A DNA stretch of 9,484 nt from Hyphomicrobiaceae bacterium UBA4118 (GTDB taxonomy: Bacteria > Pseudomonadota > Alphaproteobacteria > Rhizobiales > Methyloligellaceae): positions 1 through 9,484 of the forward strand of contig DFXC01000106.1 of the NCBI GenBank assembly GCA_002383105.1. Direction: 5' to 3'. Under the pieces are notes generated by a model. The model saw nothing but the letters and a program-made list of their open reading frames with translations, was not told the origin of the DNA and did not search any database. The stretch's first letter is position 1, and the number at the start of each line of letters is the position of its first letter. Positions 6,276 to 9,484 of this stretch are shown here, in pieces. The translations under genes and the position numbers were made by a program.

Positions 6276-7028
6276 ATGATGTTGCGCCTGAAGGACCTCT
6301 CCATCGTCGAGCAGGTGGTTCTCGCGCTTTCCCTCGTTCTCGTGGGCTTTCTCTTGTTCGATCCGTTCATGCTTGAGCGGTCGAGGGCGCTGGCGCCGGA
6401 GGCGCGGACGGCCTTCAAGGCGGTCACCGATATCGGCAGATCGAATTGGATGCTGATTCCGACCGGTGCCGCCGTCGCGCTTGCCCTCGCGCTCCGCCAG
6501 CGCCATGTCGGCTTCAGGAACACAGCCGGCTATGGTCTGATCGCAAGCACCATCGGCTTCGTTTTCGTGAGCGTGGGCGGGGCAGGCCTCATCGCCACGC
6601 TGACGAAGAACATCCTTGGCAGGGCGCGGCCGAAGCTGTTCGACACCATGGGCCCGTTCGAGTTCAAGCTGTTCGCCTTCTCGCCCGACTACGCCTCCTT
6701 GCCCTCGGGCCACGCCACCAACATCTTCGCTTTCGCCACCGTGATCGGCATGCTGTGGCCGCGCGGGAGGGTGCTGCTCTACATGGGGGCGGCCTGGATC
6801 GCGGCAAGCCGGGTCCTGATCGGCGAGCATTACTTTACCGACGCCGTGCTCGGCGCGATCCTCGGGACGGTTGTTCCCTATTTCGTGCGGGACCGGTTCG
6901 CCGCCCGCCGCTGGCTGTTCGAGCGCACCCCCGACGGGGGCTATCGGATCCGCGGGCCCCGGACCCAGCGCTGGCTCGGCTGGCCGCGGCCCTCAGTAAC
7001 GCCGTCTCGAGATACGCATTTCAAATAG
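6276..7028 (+). CDS. PAP2-family membrane phosphatase (LpxE/undecaprenyl-phosphatase-like)
   Basis: Integral membrane acid phosphatase likely acting on lipid phosphates or pyrophosphates at the periplasmic face, for example lipid A or polyprenyl carriers. All three PAP2 motifs are intact: K111-x6-R118-P119 (KNILGRARP), P143-S-G-H146 with the catalytic His, and S178-R-x5-H185-x3-D189 (SRVLIGEHYFTD). Several hydrophobic helices surround them (VVLALSLVLVGFLLF, GLIASTIGFVFVSVGG, GAILGTVVPYFV). I start at ATG 6276 (MMLRLKD, 250 residues); earlier in-frame starts overlap the LAB_N gene heavily. The gap to LAB_N is 37 bases, same strand, consistent with one operon. LpxE-type lipid A 1-phosphatases of rhizobia belong to this superfamily, but substrate cannot be assigned here. 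An imperfect hairpin follows the gene at 7067-7091. Confidence 0.92.
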   Translation: MMLRLKDLSIVEQVVLALSLVLVGFLLFDPFMLERSRALAPEARTAFKAVTDIGRSNWMLIPTGAAVALALALRQRHVGFRNTAGYGLIASTIGFVFVSVGGAGLIATLTKNILGRARPKLFDTMGPFEFKLFAFSPDYASLPSGHATNIFAFATVIGMLWPRGRVLLYMGAAWIAASRVLIGEHYFTDAVLGAILGTVVPYFVRDRFAARRWLFERTPDGGYRIRGPRTQRWLGWPRPSVTPSRDTHFK

Positions 7029-7066
7029 AGTTCACAAATGCGCGGCGAAACCCCATATAAGGGTGG

Positions 7067-7091
7067 CGCAGGCGGCTGATGGCCGGCTGCG
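7067..7091 (+). terminator. Imperfect hairpin after the PAP2 gene, no T-run
   Basis: CGCAGGCGGC (7067-7076) and GCCGGCTGCG (7082-7091) pair with a single G-G mismatch around TGATG. It lies 38 bases past the PAP2 stop. There is no T-run, so it may be an mRNA 3'-end stabiliser rather than an intrinsic terminator. Confidence 0.4.
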
Positions 7092-7101
7092 GTGAGCGCC
7101 C

Positions 7102-7129
7102 TTCACATCTTCCTCGAACCTGCTATAGG
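7102..7129 (+). promoter_or_regulatory. Likely promoter of the tRNA-fMet gene
   Basis: A -35-like TTCACA (7102-7107) and a -10-like TATAGG (7124-7129) are separated by 16 bases. They would give a transcript start near 7136, about 24 bases before the tRNA. The leader also holds the inverted repeat CCGCCC (7133-7138) / GGGCGG (7150-7155). The match is partial and unverified. Confidence 0.4.
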
Positions 7130-7159
7130 TTCCCGCCCCCTTTCGCGGTGGGCGGTTGA

Positions 7160-7236
<77 letters not shown>

Positions 7237-7612
7237 ATTCTTTCCTTGTATTTCAGGCAGTTAGAGCGTGGGGCGCCCAGAGAATGGGTGTCTCAAGACT
7301 CGCAGGTCGCCACCGGGTCGCCACCGGCTCGACAATCAGGCTGTTCTTCGCTTCCCAAAATTTTGCTCTCTCCTGGTGGGCTAGGCGCGCGCCTTCACCT
7401 CATCCGGAATTTGCCTATGTTTGTGACGGACGACGGACGAGCTGAACACTTGGAGTCTTCCACAACCTCACCGAGCCATTCGGCCTGAGGCCCCACAGGC
7501 AGACCGGTATTGGCATCTCCCGTTTTGCGGCGATTCAATTATACAAGGTGAAAATGTTTCCGCGCTGAAGGCGCTTTGGCTGAAGCGCGTATGGCCGGGG
7601 AGGGGATAGCAC
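7237..7612. other. 376-base region without a convincing gene, with short tandem repeats
   Basis: No frame here has family-like sequence or a good ribosome-binding site. Visible structure: an 11-bp unit GGTCGCCACCG repeated twice in tandem (7305-7315, 7316-7326); a 7-bp unit GACGGAC repeated in tandem (7425-7431, 7432-7438, then GA); and a hairpin at 7561-7589 described separately. No second copy of the tRNA 3' end and no integrase remnant is present. It reads as the edge of an inserted segment, which is inference. Confidence 0.5.
7561..7589 (+). promoter_or_regulatory. Inverted and direct repeat just upstream of the methyltransferase gene
   Basis: CGCGCT (7561-7566) and AGCGCG (7584-7589) are inverted repeats. 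Overlapping them, GCTGAAG(G)CGC occurs at 7564-7574 and, one G shorter, as GCTGAAGCGC at 7579-7588. The element ends 24 bases before the TTG start. It could be an operator or a 5'-UTR hairpin limiting methyltransferase expression. A TATACA at 7540-7545 might be a -10 element, but no well-spaced -35 is seen. Confidence 0.3.
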
Positions 7613-9484
7613 TTGTCACGGCTGACTGATCTGATCGCGCGAGCGAGGTCGAAGGACCCGGCCCTGGGCGAGGAACTGGAACGGGAATTTAGGATCCTCT
7701 CGGCGCGGCGGGCCTTTGGGTTGAACTTCGAGCGTCATCGGCCCGAAAGCGTGGAGTTGCCCTGGCGAGTTGTGCGCACGGGTGACAAGGTCCGGGTCTT
7801 GCCCAAGCGGGGTTCGAACCAAAAAGGCGATCAACGGCTCTGGCACGTCAAGAAGATTGAGATGGTCAATGGTGTACGGGCAGCGCGTCTGGAGTTGCTT
7901 GACGATGCCGAGCCGAAGACTCAGGTCGTCGCGGTCGATGATTTGGCGGTCGTGGCAGAGTTCGGCAACTTGATATACCCGGGCCTAGTCAGTACGGGGA
8001 GGGTCGAATGCGGTGGTGACAAGCCCTTCCACACGGTCATCAACGGCGAGAACTACCACGCGCTCAAGGGAATCACCTATACGCACCGAGGCAGCATCGA
8101 CGCGATCTACATTGATCCCCCGTACAACAGCGGCGCGAGAGACTGGAAATACAATAACGACTTCGTGGCCGATGACGATCTGTATCGCCATAGCAAATGG
8201 CTCGCCTTCATGGAGAGACGCTTAAAGATCGCGAAGGAACTGCTCAATCCATCGCAGTCGGTGTTAATCTGCGCCATTGATGAAAATGAAGTTCACCGCG
8301 TGAGCCTGCTACTTGAGCAACTGTTCCAAGGCGCTCGCATGCAGATGCTCACAACTGTGATCAATCCAAAGGGCGCCTCCCTGGGTGGTGACTTTGCGCG
8401 TGTTGAGGAACATCTAATTGTCCTCTACTTCGGTAGCCGCGTCGTCCCCGAGGTGCGGGACATGCTCGATGAGAGCAAAAACTTGGCTGCCAGTCGCACG
8501 GTCAAATGGTCCAGTCTGATTCGTGGCGGCGCCCAAGGCATCCGAACGGATAGTCCGGGAGCCTTCTACCCAGTCTTTATTGATTGCAAGCGCTCAAAAA
8601 TTCATTCCTTCGGCGAGGCACTTCCCTGGGACCAAACACGCGACTCCGTCAAGGCACCTAATGGGACCGTCGCGGTCTGGCCGCCAAATCACCCGAGCGG
8701 AGTTGAAGGCAGGTGGGGCATCGGGCCCGGAAAAGCGCGCGAACTTCTTGCTAAAGGTGCCCTTCGGATCGGGAAGATTGATCCCGAAGCGGGCAAGTTT
8801 CCACTTTCCTACCTATCCTCCGGGATCATGGAAAAGATTGAGTCAGGAAAGATTGAGACCGTGGGCAGAAAGCCTGACGGTACCTTGATTGTTCGCTACC
8901 CCGAGAACACGAAGGTCACGCAGCCAAAGACAGTATGGAAGATGCCGTCGCACAACGCGGGCGAGTACGGCAGTAAGTTGCTCTTCGAATTGCTTCCCCA
9001 GCGCAAGTTCCCGTTCCCCAAGTCCCTCTACGCCGTTGAGGACATCCTTCGGTTCTTCGTTTCGGACAAACAGAATGCCATTGTTCTCGACTTCTTCGCC
9101 GGCTCTGGCACCACAGCCCACGCCGTTATGCGTCTCAATCGCCAGGATGGTGGTCGGCGCCAGTGCATCTCGGTCACCAACAACGAGGTAGCTGCCGACG
9201 AGCAAGACGCACTGCGCAAACAGGGACTCCGACCAGGCGATGCCGAGTGGGAGAAGTGCGGAATTTGTGAATACATAACCAAGCCCCGGATCGAGGCCGC
9301 GATCACCGGCAAGACACCGGATGGAGGCGACATCGAAGGCGACTACAAGTTCACCGACGAATTCCCGATGGCGGATGGCTTCGAAGAGAATGCCGAATTC
9401 CTCACCCTGACCTACGAAACCCCGGTGGCGGTCAGCCACAGCCTCGCGTTCCAGCGCATCGCACCTGTCCTTTCCGAAAATTCC
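7613..9484 (+). CDS. Type III-like (beta-class) site-specific DNA methyltransferase, Mod-type, 3' partial
   Basis: Predicted S-adenosylmethionine-dependent N6-adenine (or N4-cytosine) DNA methyltransferase, probably the modification and recognition subunit of a type III-like restriction-modification system. The frame is open for 624 codons to the window edge. Motif IV, I167-DPPYN172, precedes motif I, L492-DFFAGSGTT501, which is the beta-class order. The stretch between them (about 260-480) should hold the target recognition domain. Residues 1-130 form an extra N-terminal region with RRAFGLNFERHRPESVELP. The C-terminal FEENAEFLTLTYETPVAVSH is typical of Mod proteins that sit before a DEAD/DEAH-helicase restriction subunit. 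The start is TTG 7613: an in-frame TAG lies at 7607-7609 and AGGGG at 7601-7605 gives ideal spacing. Codons such as TTA, ATA, CTA and AGA are more frequent than in neighbours, suggesting transfer. The partner nuclease would lie beyond the window. Confidence 0.9.
   Translation, partial: MSRLTDLIARARSKDPALGEELEREFRILSARRAFGLNFERHRPESVELPWRVVRTGDKVRVLPKRGSNQKGDQRLWHVKKIEMVNGVRAARLELLDDAEPKTQVVAVDDLAVVAEFGNLIYPGLVSTGRVECGGDKPFHTVINGENYHALKGITYTHRGSIDAIYIDPPYNSGARDWKYNNDFVADDDLYRHSKWLAFMERRLKIAKELLNPSQSVLICAIDENEVHRVSLLLEQLFQGARMQMLTTVINPKGASLGGDFARVEEHLIVLYFGSRVVPEVRDMLDESKNLAASRTVKWSSLIRGGAQGIRTDSPGAFYPVFIDCKRSKIHSFGEALPWDQTRDSVKAPNGTVAVWPPNHPSGVEGRWGIGPGKARELLAKGALRIGKIDPEAGKFPLSYLSSGIMEKIESGKIETVGRKPDGTLIVRYPENTKVTQPKTVWKMPSHNAGEYGSKLLFELLPQRKFPFPKSLYAVEDILRFFVSDKQNAIVLDFFAGSGTTAHAVMRLNRQDGGRRQCISVTNNEVAADEQDALRKQGLRPGDAEWEKCGICEYITKPRIEAAITGKTPDGGDIEGDYKFTDEFPMADGFEENAEFLTLTYETPVAVSHSLAFQRIAPVLSENS

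Noticed and set aside
7591..7629. ATG at 7591 starting a 12-codon frame overlapping the methyltransferase start
   Set aside because: It has no ribosome-binding site of its own, and the TTG at 7613 with AGGGG before it explains the region better.
7237..9484. Second copy of the tRNA 3' end as an attachment site
   Set aside because: I looked for a repeat of the T-arm and acceptor sequence after the tRNA and found none in this window; it could lie beyond the edge.

Overview
The window looks like chromosomal DNA of a GC-rich alphaproteobacterium, most likely of the Hyphomicrobiales (rhizobial) branch. The grounds are the 23S, 5S and initiator-tRNA sequences, the A:U third pair in the initiator anticodon stem, the free-standing LAB_N membrane protein beside a GT2 gene and a PAP2 phosphatase, and strong G/C third-position bias. 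The genus cannot be read from the sequence.

Layout. Bases 1-288 are the 3' end of a 23S rRNA gene and 348-464 are 5S rRNA, which is framed by a perfect 9-bp outer processing stem. An intrinsic terminator (593-623) closes the rRNA operon. A Nudix hydrolase gene follows only 16 bases later, and its C-terminus is scrambled by a small frameshifting deletion near 1021. Next come a secreted YcbB-type L,D-transpeptidase (1333-2688), an unrecognised 212-residue protein (2762-3400), a strong terminator (3461-3494) and a PCu(A)C copper chaperone (3647-4147). A convergent GT39 membrane glycosyltransferase lies on the minus strand (4152-5366).

The most striking point is at about 5366-5372. There the GT39 gene, read leftward, and a GT2 polyprenyl-phosphate glycosyltransferase gene, read rightward, meet head to head, and each has lost its N-terminal coding part, its start and its promoter. 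This is either a real inversion or deletion scar or an assembly chimera. Downstream of the GT2 remnant, a LAB_N protein (5912-6238) and a PAP2 phosphatase (6276-7028) look intact. Together the four genes resemble an Arn/Rgt-like envelope-lipid glycosylation module: lipid-linked sugar donor synthesis, a small membrane partner, a transferase and a lipid phosphatase.

A solitary tRNA-fMet gene (7160-7236) with its own promoter-like sequence follows. After 376 bases without a convincing gene, which carry small tandem repeats and a hairpin, a type III-like (beta-class) DNA methyltransferase starts at TTG 7613 and runs off the window end. Its codon use is visibly less G/C-biased. This suggests an accessory restriction-modification island beside the tRNA, although no integrase or attachment-site duplicate is visible here.

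No clearly undescribed system is visible. The best leads are the split glycosyltransferase junction and the restriction-modification module at the right edge.
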